Origin: Nitrososphaerota archaeon
GTDB taxonomy: Archaea > Thermoproteota > Nitrososphaeria > Nitrososphaerales > CADDZS01
Assembly (NCBI GenBank): GCA_021325255.1
Contig: JAJPHP010000058.1
Span: 62,001-126,000, forward strand
Reading direction: 5' to 3'
Length of the DNA: 64,000 nucleotides
Position numbers and translations under genes: made by a program. Under the pieces are notes generated by a model. That model was not told the DNA's origin. It worked only from the letters and a program-made list of their open reading frames with translations, and made no database searches. Positions 52,306 to 61,219 of the stretch are shown here, one piece after another (positions within the stretch are counted from its first letter, which is position 1; each line of letters begins with the position of its first letter).

Positions 52306-52787
52306 CGTGGGCGTAGGCATGGTTCTAGTTTCAAATTTTGAAGCTTCGAACTGGAGATTGCCTAAGAAAACTAGGACCATTTGTGAAACTATCAGCCTCA
52401 ACGCAATGTATGTTGTCACAAACGTGGTTTAAGAATTATGCAGAACCGCCTTGAGCGTCTTACTTTCCCTTCCAAAGCAAAAATCTGTACTCTTGCGGTT
52501 CCGTATATCATAGTTGGTTCGGCCGGTCATTCTACGTGATATATTCTCTTTCCGTCTAACTTTACATTCAGTCAATGCAAATTTTCAAGGTCAGGAGTTT
52601 TGCTCCCAATCGATTATTGGCCCTTTGTAAAAGGCTTGCGCGGAAAGGGCCCTGGCAGATTGTTACACTTCGAGGTCAATTGGACGGCCAGTGCCCGTTT
52701 TAGTTCCTGAAGTACTCGTTAACGTTCGAGCTGATAAAGAGTACGTAGATTACTGCGAGAGATTTGCTGATTCGCTTGACTCCTAGG
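52306..52787. other. No supported gene
   Basis: About 480 nt between two minus-strand genes. I find no RNA gene, hairpin or conserved reading frame. Confidence 0.35.
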
Positions 52788-54272
52788 TTACGAGCCAAAA
52801 TCAAGAGGATGTACCGGGAAGAATAGGACGAAGAAGATTATTGCCGCCGCAAGCCAGGTAAGAAGGAGAGCTCTCTGAAGTTTTTCACTGTCGGAGGCAA
52901 TGTAAGTTACCACCATCGGTATTCCAAAGGCGAGTGCCGGATCGACGTTCACAAAGTAGAACGCGTAGACCACTCTGTGGTAGACTCCGGAAAGGATTAG
53001 GGAGGGGATGTAGGTTGCAGCAATCCACACCCCGACGAGCGTGTCTACCGGCCCTATCTTCCTCTGCACGACCTTTGCAACCAGCACAGGCACGATTATC
53101 CATATTGCGTACCAAATCACAAGGTTTCCAATGCCCTGCCAGTCAATTGGATGGAGGGTCTTCGTGGAGATGACGGTTCCATTGGCCGATTTGGTGGAGA
53201 CCGTGACGGTTGTAACGTAGTATCCAGAGGGGTTGATGTTGAAAGGAAGTATCCACCCCCAAGCAAAGTGGTCCCACTTGTTCTGTGCGCAGGTCGCATC
53301 ACATGTGAGGCTCGTGTGGTAGCTGTAATAGTACGCAAAGTTCTGCCACGGATAGCTGACATAGTTGTATGTCGTGGTGGTCACATTCGTCGTGGTAGTA
53401 ACATTGGTCGCAGGGTTGATCACGACCTCTGTATGAATCACCACGTTCTGCGAAGTGTAGGGGTGATAGACCGCGTCGTACGCCCACAAAGGTAACCCAA
53501 CAACGAGCACTATGATGACCACGAATATTGCGAGCTTTTTGAGGCGCGGGCGCGAGAAGAGAGAACGGAATGGTATGGACTTGGTCGCCCAGACGTGGTA
53601 GAGGAATAAGGCGCCTAGGAAGTAAATCCCCCACTCCTTACTCAGTATTGAAAGAGCCATGCTAACTCCGCATAGATAGTAGCGCCCTTTGAAGTACGCA
53701 AGGAAGGCGAGCAGGGCGAAGAGGATCGGAGGACCCTCCAGAAGAAGAAGCGAGGTGTGAATGAAGAAAAGCGTTTCAAAGCCAAGGAAGGAAGCGGCAA
53801 ACAGTGCCTTTTCCTTCGAGAAGAATTGTAACGCTAGCTGGTAGAGGGCCCAGACGCTGGCTAGCCCGATGATTACATAAAAAATTCTCCAACCGAAAAA
53901 GTCGTTTCCGAAGAGGTAGATGCCGATCGCGCCCCAGATCTTTCCGAAGAACGGATGCTCAAGATTGTTTGGGATGAGCCCGAGCAGGTCTTTGGCAGAA
54001 GTGGTGTAGTAGGCCTCGTCGAAGACATACTGGTCGCTTCCGTTTGGAAAGGACATTGCGAAGAGGTGCAGTCCCAGAAGTAGCAAGAGGAGGTGACCGA
54101 TGTTGATTTGCTTCGCCTTGCGTTCAATGTAAGACGTGAGCTTCTCCCAGGTTGTTTCTGACTTGGGCGGCGTCGCCGGCATCAATGCCACCGCCTTTCC
54201 CTCTTCCCCGGCATCGCCCGGTGTTGATTCGGCCTGCTTCGGTGGATGTCCGCTACCTTCCCCTGGCTCCAT
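52788..54272 (-). CDS. PMT/GT39-like membrane glycosyltransferase
   Basis: A 494-residue polytopic protein of the dolichyl-phosphate-mannose protein mannosyltransferase superfamily. The first extracellular loop has the catalytic D-E (VFDEAYYTTSAKDLLG) and, after it, NLEHPFFGKIWGAIGIYLFG, the H-P-x-x-K motif of the family. About ten membrane helices follow. A lumenal loop is Thr/Asn-rich (NVTTTTNVTTTTYNYVSYP). The cytoplasmic N-terminus of about 35 residues is disordered. It would move sugar from a lipid carrier to exported proteins, possibly the Ser/Thr stalks encoded nearby. It is followed downstream by nothing on the same transcript. Confidence 0.8.
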   Translation of the reverse strand: MEPGEGSGHPPKQAESTPGDAGEEGKAVALMPATPPKSETTWEKLTSYIERKAKQINIGHLLLLLLGLHLFAMSFPNGSDQYVFDEAYYTTSAKDLLGLIPNNLEHPFFGKIWGAIGIYLFGNDFFGWRIFYVIIGLASVWALYQLALQFFSKEKALFAASFLGFETLFFIHTSLLLLEGPPILFALLAFLAYFKGRYYLCGVSMALSILSKEWGIYFLGALFLYHVWATKSIPFRSLFSRPRLKKLAIFVVIIVLVVGLPLWAYDAVYHPYTSQNVVIHTEVVINPATNVTTTTNVTTTTYNYVSYPWQNFAYYYSYHTSLTCDATCAQNKWDHFAWGWILPFNINPSGYYVTTVTVSTKSANGTVISTKTLHPIDWQGIGNLVIWYAIWIIVPVLVAKVVQRKIGPVDTLVGVWIAATYIPSLILSGVYHRVVYAFYFVNVDPALAFGIPMVVTYIASDSEKLQRALLLTWLAAAIIFFVLFFPVHPLDFGS

Positions 54273-54427
54273 TGGGTGCGCGCGATCCTTTTTCGTTTGA
54301 CGTAGCTTTTTGCATGTGTTTTTATTGATTCTCTGCAGGTTCAGTTAGAGCCCTCAAGTGTAGCAGTCAGATAGTAAGTGGAGTACGTGGCTTGTTCTAT
54401 GTTGATTACTGCCTCTCACAGTGCTTT

Positions 54428-55636
54428 CTAGGTTCGAGGCTTTGGACTGTGCTTTGTGAACGCGACGAGACCGAGTATCACTGCAAGATAGATCTGTCTC
54501 AGAAGCGCGAAGGTCTGGGTGAAACCTGGCAGCGTCGAGTTTTGAAATATGAACCATGTGAGTATTATCGCAACGTCGGTAATGTCGAATAGATAGAAAA
54601 GGGACAACGGCACGACCGGAACAAGCGCGAAGAATGGGAGTAAATCTAGGTTCATCTGTGGCGTTGCAATGTAGGAGAAGAGCAGAAAGATTCCCGTGAT
54701 TAGAAAGGCTCGCACAAGAAGGGGTTTCCCTCTGAGAAAAATGTAGATGGAGATTGCCGAGATTCCGAGCAGCGCGAGGCTCACGTCCTTTGCCAAGTTC
54801 CACGTTGCAGGGTTGGGGAAGATCCAGACAAGGAACGAATCCTCTAGTCCCCAGGATGCCAAGAACCTGTAGGACTGGTACCAGAGATTGTAGTTTGCAA
54901 TAATGAAGGGGACGTTTGTCGCTGCCACAACCGCAGCGGTCAAGATGGTGAATCTTAGTCTGGCCGCATTTCCCTTCATTTCCTGCCAGAAAAGTGGAAT
55001 CAGGAATATCGGTGAGAGTTTAGTCGAAATCGAGAGCCCCAGAAAAATCGCAGCGAGGTTGGAGTTCTTTCTAGCTACGAAGAAATAAAGTGAAGCTATG
55101 ACGAAGGCAGTCTGAACGATGTCAAAGTTGTAAGCGCCGTAGAAGAGAACCGACGGAGCGAATATGCTGAAGATGATTTGCTTTGTGTGCCCGAGGCCCA
55201 GATTCTCCAGGAATTGGTATGTAAAGTGAGTCGTCATGAGGAAGAAGAGTAGAAGAATCCCAAATTCGATTGCGGCGTAGAGCTGGGCTGAGCCTCCACT
55301 TCCCCATCCGCCGAGCCAGAGAATGAGGCCGCATATTGGAGGATATTCAAAAAAGTAGGTGACATATGGTATCCCTGTTGCGGCAAAAGGCAGTCCTCCT
55401 CCCTGCGGGGCCCTCCCGTACCAGAAAGTATCAACGATGTCGCTGTAATATCTAGGAGAGTTGCTGAGGGGGAAGTGGATGAAGATGCTCATGAGGAAGA
55501 AAACCGCGGCGGCGAGCATGACCGTGGTGTACCGTGGATTGTTCATTAGGTCGTGCAGGGATTGGGCCTTCCAGCTCGCCTGATTTTGCTGGCGGTCTTC
55601 CTCTTCTTCTTCCTGCATTTTTTCCTTTATCGACAC
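54428..55636 (-). CDS. GT87-like membrane mannosyltransferase
   Basis: A 402-residue polytopic protein with GT87 (DUF2029) features: YYSDIVDTFWYGRAP, IPYVTYFFEYPPICGLILWL, YGAYNFDIVQTAFVIASLYF and LGLSISTKLSPIFLIPLF. Around ten helices. Family members transfer mannose from polyprenyl phosphate. The acidic Gln-rich N-terminus lies in the cytoplasm. The start is GTG at 55636. It lies upstream of the PMT-like gene on the same strand, with a 155-nt gap, so they may form one glycosylation unit. Confidence 0.75.
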   Translation of the reverse strand: MSIKEKMQEEEEEDRQQNQASWKAQSLHDLMNNPRYTTVMLAAAVFFLMSIFIHFPLSNSPRYYSDIVDTFWYGRAPQGGGLPFAATGIPYVTYFFEYPPICGLILWLGGWGSGGSAQLYAAIEFGILLLFFLMTTHFTYQFLENLGLGHTKQIIFSIFAPSVLFYGAYNFDIVQTAFVIASLYFFVARKNSNLAAIFLGLSISTKLSPIFLIPLFWQEMKGNAARLRFTILTAAVVAATNVPFIIANYNLWYQSYRFLASWGLEDSFLVWIFPNPATWNLAKDVSLALLGISAISIYIFLRGKPLLVRAFLITGIFLLFSYIATPQMNLDLLPFFALVPVVPLSLFYLFDITDVAIILTWFIFQNSTLPGFTQTFALLRQIYLAVILGLVAFTKHSPKPRT

Positions 55637-56278
55637 CCTAACTGCACGGTAAGTCAGAGATCGTTTGTTACGCGTCTCGTACTAGCCATGATTTGCACCG
55701 TCGTTCCATTGCTACTTCTAATCTGAGAGATCTTCCGCTTCAAATGCTTCCGCTGGAAATGCATGCGCCAGTATACAGGAGCATGACGTAAATCGCACAC
55801 CCGAGAAAAAGGGTTGTGGCGGTGACAAAGACAAACTCTATTTCCTGTCCATAATTCCCGGAATGGGCCGTTTTTCATCGATTTCTTTGTAACTTTGGGG
55901 AAATTGCTTGGAGGTCGTAATCCCTCATCCCGACCTCCTATTCTATGCTCTCCTATTAAATTCTAGACGCTAGAATGGAGAGAATGCTGTAGTCTAGTAT
56001 TCGGTCTCAATCAGCACACAAGCATAAAGAGTCTCGCGTCCTTGGCTATATACTCGCCATTTCCTGACTATGATTTCCTTACTATTCGAAACTGTCGCTG
56101 AATACCTGAGTACAACGAATTTAGGAGGGCCGTATTTCGTGAGGAATGCATCTCCGACTTTTCATCTTTTCTCGTGGAAGGCAAGTTTCCTGAAGATTTG
56201 ACGAAAACAAGGAGAGCACTCGCTCTATACTCTCATGAGCCCTGCTTTCTGGAGTTTTCCGATCTACCGCTTCGATCA
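55637..56278. other. Intergenic, with one inverted repeat
   Basis: About 640 nt without a convincing gene. ATTCTAG (55960-55966) and CTAGAAT (55970-55976) are perfect inverted arms around ACG, possibly an operator, but no gene start lies within 300 nt of it. Confidence 0.35.
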
Positions 56279-56980
56279 TCAAAGAGCGAATACTAGGAAT
56301 TGGACCGCCGACGCTACGGTAAGCACAATTAGCACTAACGCAGTAACGATTTTCGACATAAGAGTGGAGTCCAGGTTAGGAGAGTAACTCGCAAGTTTAG
56401 GGCGCAAAGCTAAGTAAAGGAGCGGACCAGCGATAAAGCCTCCGATCGAACCTCCCAGATGGGCAAGCCAGTTGACATTGGGAAGGAGAAAGCTGCTGGT
56501 GAAAAAGATGAGCGCGAAGATGGCGAGTGTGGTCGCGTCAATTCGCTTTTCCTCCGCCCAGGCAAAGGAAAATACCGCAGCGTACAACCCGAAGATTCCG
56601 CCAGAGGCGCCAGCACTTATGTACTCCGGACCCCATAGAAGTGTGATGACGTTTCCCAAAAGTGCCGAGCCGAAGAATATGGCGAAGTATCGCGTATAGT
56701 TGAATGAGTCGCTTGCGAACCTGTCGAGTATGAGGACGGCGATCGCATTGAACGCAGCATCTATGACGACGTCGGTCACGAGAATCGAGGTGAAAAGCTG
56801 AAAGTAGTTGTGATAGTTGACGACGAGCAAGTTGTACTGAGCCATATAAAATGTTGCGGTGTCGCAAGCCAGGCCACTGGGAAATGCGGGGCAGACAGTG
56901 GTGAGGTCGCCAATCACCCCGATGATCCAACCAAGGATAATCAAGAGGGAGAGAACATAGGCAGGGCGAATGGCTGGCAC
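56279..56980 (-). CDS. Rhomboid-family intramembrane serine protease
   Basis: A 233-residue six-helix membrane protease. The catalytic serine is in GASGGIFG (S126) and the partner His in WLAHLGG (H174). Helix 2 and 3 spacing and the VVNYHNYFQLFTSILVTD loop fit rhomboids, although the usual H-x-x-N-M on helix 2 is not clear. It cleaves membrane-spanning substrates. The start is GTG, about 31 nt after a GATAAAC box. Divergent from a zinc-ribbon gene. Confidence 0.85.
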   Translation of the reverse strand: MPAIRPAYVLSLLIILGWIIGVIGDLTTVCPAFPSGLACDTATFYMAQYNLLVVNYHNYFQLFTSILVTDVVIDAAFNAIAVLILDRFASDSFNYTRYFAIFFGSALLGNVITLLWGPEYISAGASGGIFGLYAAVFSFAWAEEKRIDATTLAIFALIFFTSSFLLPNVNWLAHLGGSIGGFIAGPLLYLALRPKLASYSPNLDSTLMSKIVTALVLIVLTVASAVQFLVFAL

Positions 56981-57071
56981 TATGAATTCTGCTCGATAGA
57001 CCTCTCGTTTATCACTCTCTTTTTACCTTGGCGTTGTCAATTAGTTACAAAATATGCTAGCGACAACATAG

Positions 57072-57095
57072 AAGGACGGGTCGGACTCCGTCCTT
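57072..57095. terminator. Strong hairpin in a divergent intergenic region
   Basis: AAGGACGG and CCGTCCTT form a perfect 8-bp stem with an 8-nt loop. As both flanking genes point away, it is not a terminator of either; a small RNA terminator or regulatory structure is more likely. Confidence 0.4.
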
Positions 57096-57194
57096 GAGTA
57101 TCCCCTTTGCATTCCCGCTTGCAAAACTACAGCACGAATTTCCGCTTGCCACACTTTTTTATCCTAGATTGATTTCGGAACTAGAAGACTCTAA

Positions 57195-57908
57195 ATGTTC
57201 TGCTCACACTGTGGAAGGCCGCTTGGACAAACCGCTCACATTGTAAATGACCAGCTGCTGTGCGATGATTGCTTTGCAAAGCTTGGCGAGACCCAAGTGG
57301 CGTCCTCACCGAATATTGTGGGAGTCCAGCAGCCCGTGTCAATTGGGAAAGTGGATGAGCAAGATCGCAAGGCCATTTCGGATTTAATGCTACCTCGACA
57401 GCAAACTTCCCTTCAAGTAGAAGATCCCCCGGCGACCGCACAGAACACAGCACAGCCGCCGGCAAAGATGGCTTCCTCCGATGCGAATAAGGTCGAGCTC
57501 GCACCTAGCGAGGAGGGCACTCTTTTCTCAAAGTTCCTCCTGCCTGGGGAATCAATTCTGTGGAAGAGGTCCTTTTCCAAAGGAATATTGAACAGACATC
57601 TCACCTGCACAGAAGTTGTGACAAACCTGAGAGCCGTTGTCATAGATGATGAGAAGCTCTCAATCCTGAGATATGCGCAACTTAGGAACTGCGAAGTGAC
57701 AGTTGACAATCAACACAGGTCATACAGCGGAGTCCACGCAGGTTACTCGAGATATGGAGGTTATTCAGGGACGAGTGTAGGGCAGAGCGTGACCTACGGG
57801 AATATCAATTTCATCCAGAACGGCAACGTTCTTCTGACGCTCTACAACGTCAGCGATCCTCACGGTCTTAAGAGTTTGATAAGTGCAACGCGGAAGAGCA
57901 TGGACTGA
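57195..57908 (+). CDS. Zinc-ribbon protein with C-terminal PH-like domain
   Basis: A 237-residue protein. The N-terminus is a LIM-like zinc ribbon (FCSHCGRPL..LLCDDCFAK). After a linker, residues 110-235 form a beta-rich domain beginning SKFLLPGESILWKRSFSK, with NLRAVVIDDEKLSILRY and TLYNVSDPHGLKSLI at the end, typical of bacterial-PH-like domains found at archaeal membranes. A TTTTTTATCC box lies about 38 nt before the ATG. It is convergent with a small roadblock-like gene. Possible membrane sensor or scaffold; function unknown. Confidence 0.65.
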   Translation: MFCSHCGRPLGQTAHIVNDQLLCDDCFAKLGETQVASSPNIVGVQQPVSIGKVDEQDRKAISDLMLPRQQTSLQVEDPPATAQNTAQPPAKMASSDANKVELAPSEEGTLFSKFLLPGESILWKRSFSKGILNRHLTCTEVVTNLRAVVIDDEKLSILRYAQLRNCEVTVDNQHRSYSGVHAGYSRYGGYSGTSVGQSVTYGNINFIQNGNVLLTLYNVSDPHGLKSLISATRKSMD

Positions 57909-57958
57909 GAGTTTCAAACACGGCAAGAAGGAGCTCGAGTTCCAAGCAGCACAGCGCT

Positions 57959-58339
57959 CTAGTGCGTGGTCGTCTTTTTCTTTGCGATTGCAGATTCCAT
58001 GAGCAGTTCCAGAATCTTTTCTCCGATCTCGGAATTCCCAAGTGGATCGGTAGAGACGAGCAAAACATGGTCCTCGTCGACGTTGAAAGTGTAAATGTTC
58101 ACGCGTTCCCTCTTGTCAAGAATATACCTTCTGCGACCAAGATAGCGATTCCAGTCGCTGCCTGACCTGTGCATCGTAGTCCATTGAAGGTAAAGCTGTT
58201 CAGCTTTTGAGGCGGGCTCGAGAGATTTTGTCTCCGAACGCATTCCACCCTTCAAGATTTTACCATCGGGACCTATAATGGCGGCAAATCTGACGCTTTG
58301 GTCCTGTCTTAGTACCTGTTCGATGTCGGCGGTGGTCAT
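57959..58339 (-). CDS. Roadblock/profilin-like small protein
   Basis: A 126-residue protein: a helix (TADIEQVLRQDQSVRFAAII), then GPDGKILKGGMRSETKSLEP, long helices with a WTTMHRSGSDWNRYLG loop, and strands VNIYTFNVDEDHVLLVSTDP. This is a roadblock/longin-like alpha-beta-alpha layout used in archaeal signalling. The ATG at 58339 is chosen because a TATA box (TATAAAA, 58370-58377) lies about 34 nt before it. A longer frame to 58648 would place that box inside the gene and lacks coding character. Confidence 0.6.
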   Translation of the reverse strand: MTTADIEQVLRQDQSVRFAAIIGPDGKILKGGMRSETKSLEPASKAEQLYLQWTTMHRSGSDWNRYLGRRRYILDKRERVNIYTFNVDEDHVLLVSTDPLGNSEIGEKILELLMESAIAKKKTTTH

Positions 58340-58369
58340 CTGCTGATCCGAAGAAATTGAAATTTCGGG

Positions 58370-58377
58370 TATAAAAG
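58370..58377 (-). promoter_or_regulatory. TATA box of the roadblock-like gene
   Basis: On the minus strand CTTTTATA is centred about 34 nt before the ATG at 58339. It decides the start of that gene. Confidence 0.5.
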
Positions 58378-58565
58378 TTAACATGGCTTCAAAATGAAAC
58401 TTGGTAAAAGGAGCATAAGATACTCGTCGATCATCTAATGCCTTTTTCAAGGGGAAGTAAAAAGGAGCTCTCGTAATAACAGTCGATAGAAGAAGCTCGC
58501 CACGGTCTCCTACAGGTTGCGAGACTCCGGTTGTTTCAATGCAGGGAAGTAGAAGCTTATTTCTT

Positions 58566-58766
58566 CTATTTTCTTCTTCTTGCAGTTTGCAGCTCGTATT
58601 CTTTTGGATGATAGCAGTAATAGCAGACAGGCTTGCCTTCCTCAACAAATGTAAAACTCGGGCACGTATATTCCGGACCTTTCTTGAAGATGAAAGGGAT
58701 GATGAGGCCGCAACGGGTACACTTCATCGCATTACTTTCGACCTTCTTCAACAACTCTTCATTCAT
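58566..58766 (-). CDS. Small zinc-ribbon protein
   Basis: A 66-residue protein with two CxxC knuckles (KCTRCGLIIPF and VCYYCYHP) separated by about 30 residues, plus a basic tail. It probably binds one zinc and acts as an adaptor or nucleic-acid-binding peptide. Short but clearly coding from the cysteine spacing. Confidence 0.65.
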   Translation of the reverse strand: MNEELLKKVESNAMKCTRCGLIIPFIFKKGPEYTCPSFTFVEEGKPVCYYCYHPKEYELQTARRRK

Positions 58767-58857
58767 TTGTTAGATACACCAAAATGAAGTAACGTTGGCA
58801 CCGTTATCTGGTTTCCTAACTACTGCGAGAAAACAACGAAAACTAAAATTTTCTGTT

Positions 58858-59370
58858 TTATTCTAGCTTGAAGTTGATGTAATCGTATTGAGCGTTCTCT
58901 TCTTCTGCACCTTTTCCTGCGTATCTGCTTGAACGTAGATCCTGCTGCAGCGAAACAATTTTTGAAGGAGTCCTGATCGAGACGCTTCCATCCTTCCTTA
59001 TTGTCAAAATCAGGTTCCAACCGAGGAATACTGACAGGTTGACGCTGTCCGTGCTAGTCGTAAAGTAGGTTATCGAACCGTCGTTATCGACCTCTATTCT
59101 CCCCTTTGGAAATTTGGCCTCGAAGACTTCTCCGGCGAGGGGGTTATAGATTTCAAGTCTTAGATGCTGGCTCCTCTTTCCAGATACGATTTCATTCTGC
59201 TTAGCATTCCTTTGAGAAGTGATATCAAACTCAAGAACTGGCATAGTTCCGGGAACTAGAAAATTGTAGCTTTTCGATTCGAGTACCGAGGGCGTAGAGA
59301 TCAGAGTTGTTCGATCCTCCTCTTCTTTTTCCTTCCTACCTGCGTCTGTTGACAATCTCTTCTGAATCAT
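58858..59370 (-). CDS. Hypothetical beta-rich protein
   Basis: A 170-residue protein with a charged N-terminus and several predicted strands (KSYNFLVPGTMPVLEFDITS, HLRLEIYNPLAGEVFEAKF, GSITYFTTSTDSVNLSVFLG, NLILTIRKDGSVSI). No signal peptide, helix-turn-helix or cysteine motif. It lies 91 nt upstream of the small zinc-ribbon gene on the same strand. Function unknown. Confidence 0.55.
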   Translation of the reverse strand: MIQKRLSTDAGRKEKEEEDRTTLISTPSVLESKSYNFLVPGTMPVLEFDITSQRNAKQNEIVSGKRSQHLRLEIYNPLAGEVFEAKFPKGRIEVDNDGSITYFTTSTDSVNLSVFLGWNLILTIRKDGSVSIRTPSKIVSLQQDLRSSRYAGKGAEEENAQYDYINFKLE

Positions 59371-59518
59371 CTCGATCCGAATACGAAATCTGAAAGTCTG
59401 CTGGCCAAGACACGCCTATAAACGAAGTTCGTTTCTCTTTTGACATACCTTATGAGAACTAATGGAGTTTGGCAATACTAGTTAAAAGTGACACCCAGGA
59501 TTGTACAGGTGAATTCCA

Positions 59519-60016
59519 ATGGTAGTTGGTCGTTTTCAAGTTATGGCACTACTTCAGGCTGCGCGCGCTGAAGTTCTTGGTCTCCGGAGCGAATCGGCTC
59601 TATCGTGGGGCCTGAACCGAGCAATATTCTATGCTGCGGCAAAGAGGGGGTTCAAGGGAAGAGTAACCATCATGGGAGGAGAAAAAGAAGCTCGTGGAGG
59701 CAAGGAGGAAGAGTTACAGCGTGAAGGCGAGATCTTTCGACTTGGCAATGAGATCGCGTTCAAGGGAAAATCGAAGGACGGAAAGCTCCTGTTTTCAATC
59801 GGAGGAGAGACACAAAGTGCGAAGGATTTCGATCGACAAATCAAGTCAAGGTTCACTGAACAATCCTTCAAGGAAGCCTGGCAGGAGTCACTCGATATCG
59901 TGAAGAGGTATGACCGAGCGATACTCGAGTCTGGAAGAGAATTCTTCGACGAGGTCTACAAACCTCGCCGTGATGTTCTTGCGAAGAAGTGGAGCGCAGA
60001 AACCGAGAAGGAGTGA
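59519..60016 (+). CDS. Hypothetical helical protein
   Basis: A 165-residue protein with a helical start (VMALLQAARAEVLGLRSESA), a middle of short charged strands, and a long helical C-terminus (QSLDIVKRYDRAILESGREF). A GTTAAAAG box lies 35 nt before the ATG. No signal peptide or membrane helix. Function not recognised. Confidence 0.55.
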   Translation: MVVGRFQVMALLQAARAEVLGLRSESALSWGLNRAIFYAAAKRGFKGRVTIMGGEKEARGGKEEELQREGEIFRLGNEIAFKGKSKDGKLLFSIGGETQSAKDFDRQIKSRFTEQSFKEAWQESLDIVKRYDRAILESGREFFDEVYKPRRDVLAKKWSAETEKE

Positions 60017-60163
60017 AAGGTGAGAAAGTAGCAAAGCATCAATGAAATCTGACTATTTTCCATGAGTCGAGAGCATCTAGTAAAGAATCTTGGCGACTGC
60101 TTTTGCGTGCCATGATTCTCCTTTGATTTTTCGATCCTACTATGCAGGGTTTCGGTTTACACA

Positions 60164-60619
60164 CTAGGTCGTGGTAGAAGTTGTCGACGCACTTGTGGTG
60201 GTCGTGGTGGTCGTGGTCGTTGTTACTGTCGTGCCGGAGATGGATGTCCGAACCAAGGTAATAGTTGCAGTTGTTGTTTGAATCGAGCTAGTAGTAAGCG
60301 TGAAGGTATTCGGAGGGAGAGTCGAGGTCGCAGTTGAGGTATTTGCGCTGAGCGTGGTAGTCAACGTTTGCGTCGATGGAGTTAGAGTCTGATTCATTGT
60401 GATTGTGGTGGGTGTCTGCAGAGTCAAATTTGCTGAGATTGTCAGCGTTGAATTGTTTGTTACTGTCACGGTTGTTGCCGAGCTCAATGGGAAGGTCGCA
60501 CCGCCGGCTAGTGCCAGTGCTGTGTAGGTCCCTGCACTAGAGAGCGCGACCATTCCAACAATAAGGACGACTGCCGTGGTATTGCTAATTGCTCTCCTGC
60601 GGCTGTGTGCTCTGGGCAC
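60164..60619 (-). CDS. Threonine-rich exported or anchored protein
   Basis: A 151-residue protein: basic head (RAHSRRRAI), hydrophobic segment (TTAVVLIVGMVALSSAGTYTALALAGGA) and about 110 residues that are almost all Thr, Ser, Val, Ile and Asn, ending in poly-Thr. It is probably a heavily O-glycosylated surface peptide. The N-terminal part resembles archaellin/pilin-type leaders, but the class III signal site is not clear. GTG start, leaderless from a TATA box (TTAATT, 60645-60650) 27 nt away. Confidence 0.6.
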   Translation of the reverse strand: MPRAHSRRRAISNTTAVVLIVGMVALSSAGTYTALALAGGATFPLSSATTVTVTNNSTLTISANLTLQTPTTITMNQTLTPSTQTLTTTLSANTSTATSTLPPNTFTLTTSSIQTTTATITLVRTSISGTTVTTTTTTTTTTSASTTSTTT

Positions 60620-61189
60620 GTTTCAGTTCACGAAAATAGAGCTCTTAATTTCATCCATATAATGAATGAGAAAAAATTCCCACTAAAAGTCTAACAGGAC
60701 GTCAAAACTGACCAAAGGCCATTATCAAAGATTGGTGCTCCTGCTCACGATCTCTTTTCTTTGAGTATTTAGTAAAAAGTTGGCAGACCTGCGCATGGTG
60801 AAAACACTCATCCTAGAAGGAAAACAGCTTGGGCAAGGGTTAACAGAGTCGTAGAGGCTGCGTGAATTGGACGAGAAGCCGAAAATAAGAAGAGACTCTG
60901 GCCAGAAGTCTGCATCGAGCACAGAGCCCGCTGTTATCTGATTCAGTGCGATTTTTCAGTGAAGTTGGAATAAGCTGATTGCGTAGTTGAACTCTGCGGG
61001 CAGAAGTAATGTACGAAAGGAAACTAGTTATTTCAAGCACTTAAGGTTCTCATTCAACGGTGAGGAAGGGCACTTCTTCGGGGAAGGCACATCCGAGCAC
61101 GTCCCTGGGTTTCACTGTTTGCACTAGAGGAATCATTGACACCTGTTATTCTAATCGTCTTGCGCAAGTACCCTTCACATCTCGGTTGA
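60620..61189. other. No supported gene
   Basis: About 570 nt between divergent genes. Only the two promoters at its edges are supported. Confidence 0.35.
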
Positions 61190-61197
61190 GTTAAAGA
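61190..61197 (+). promoter_or_regulatory. TATA box of the 61220 gene
   Basis: GTTAAAGA is centred 26-27 nt before the ATG at 61220, predicting a leaderless message. Confidence 0.55.
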
Positions 61198-61219
61198 GAG
61201 ATAAGAAAGGAACCTTTGA

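Noticed and set aside
57959..58648. Longer 229-residue version of the roadblock-like protein
   Set aside because: The extra N-terminal 103 residues contain the promoter and lack coding character; the ATG at 58339 is favoured.
60180..60230. Short tandem repeats as a CRISPR or satellite
   Set aside because: They are GTG/GTC-type codons encoding poly-Thr on the minus strand, not spaced repeats.
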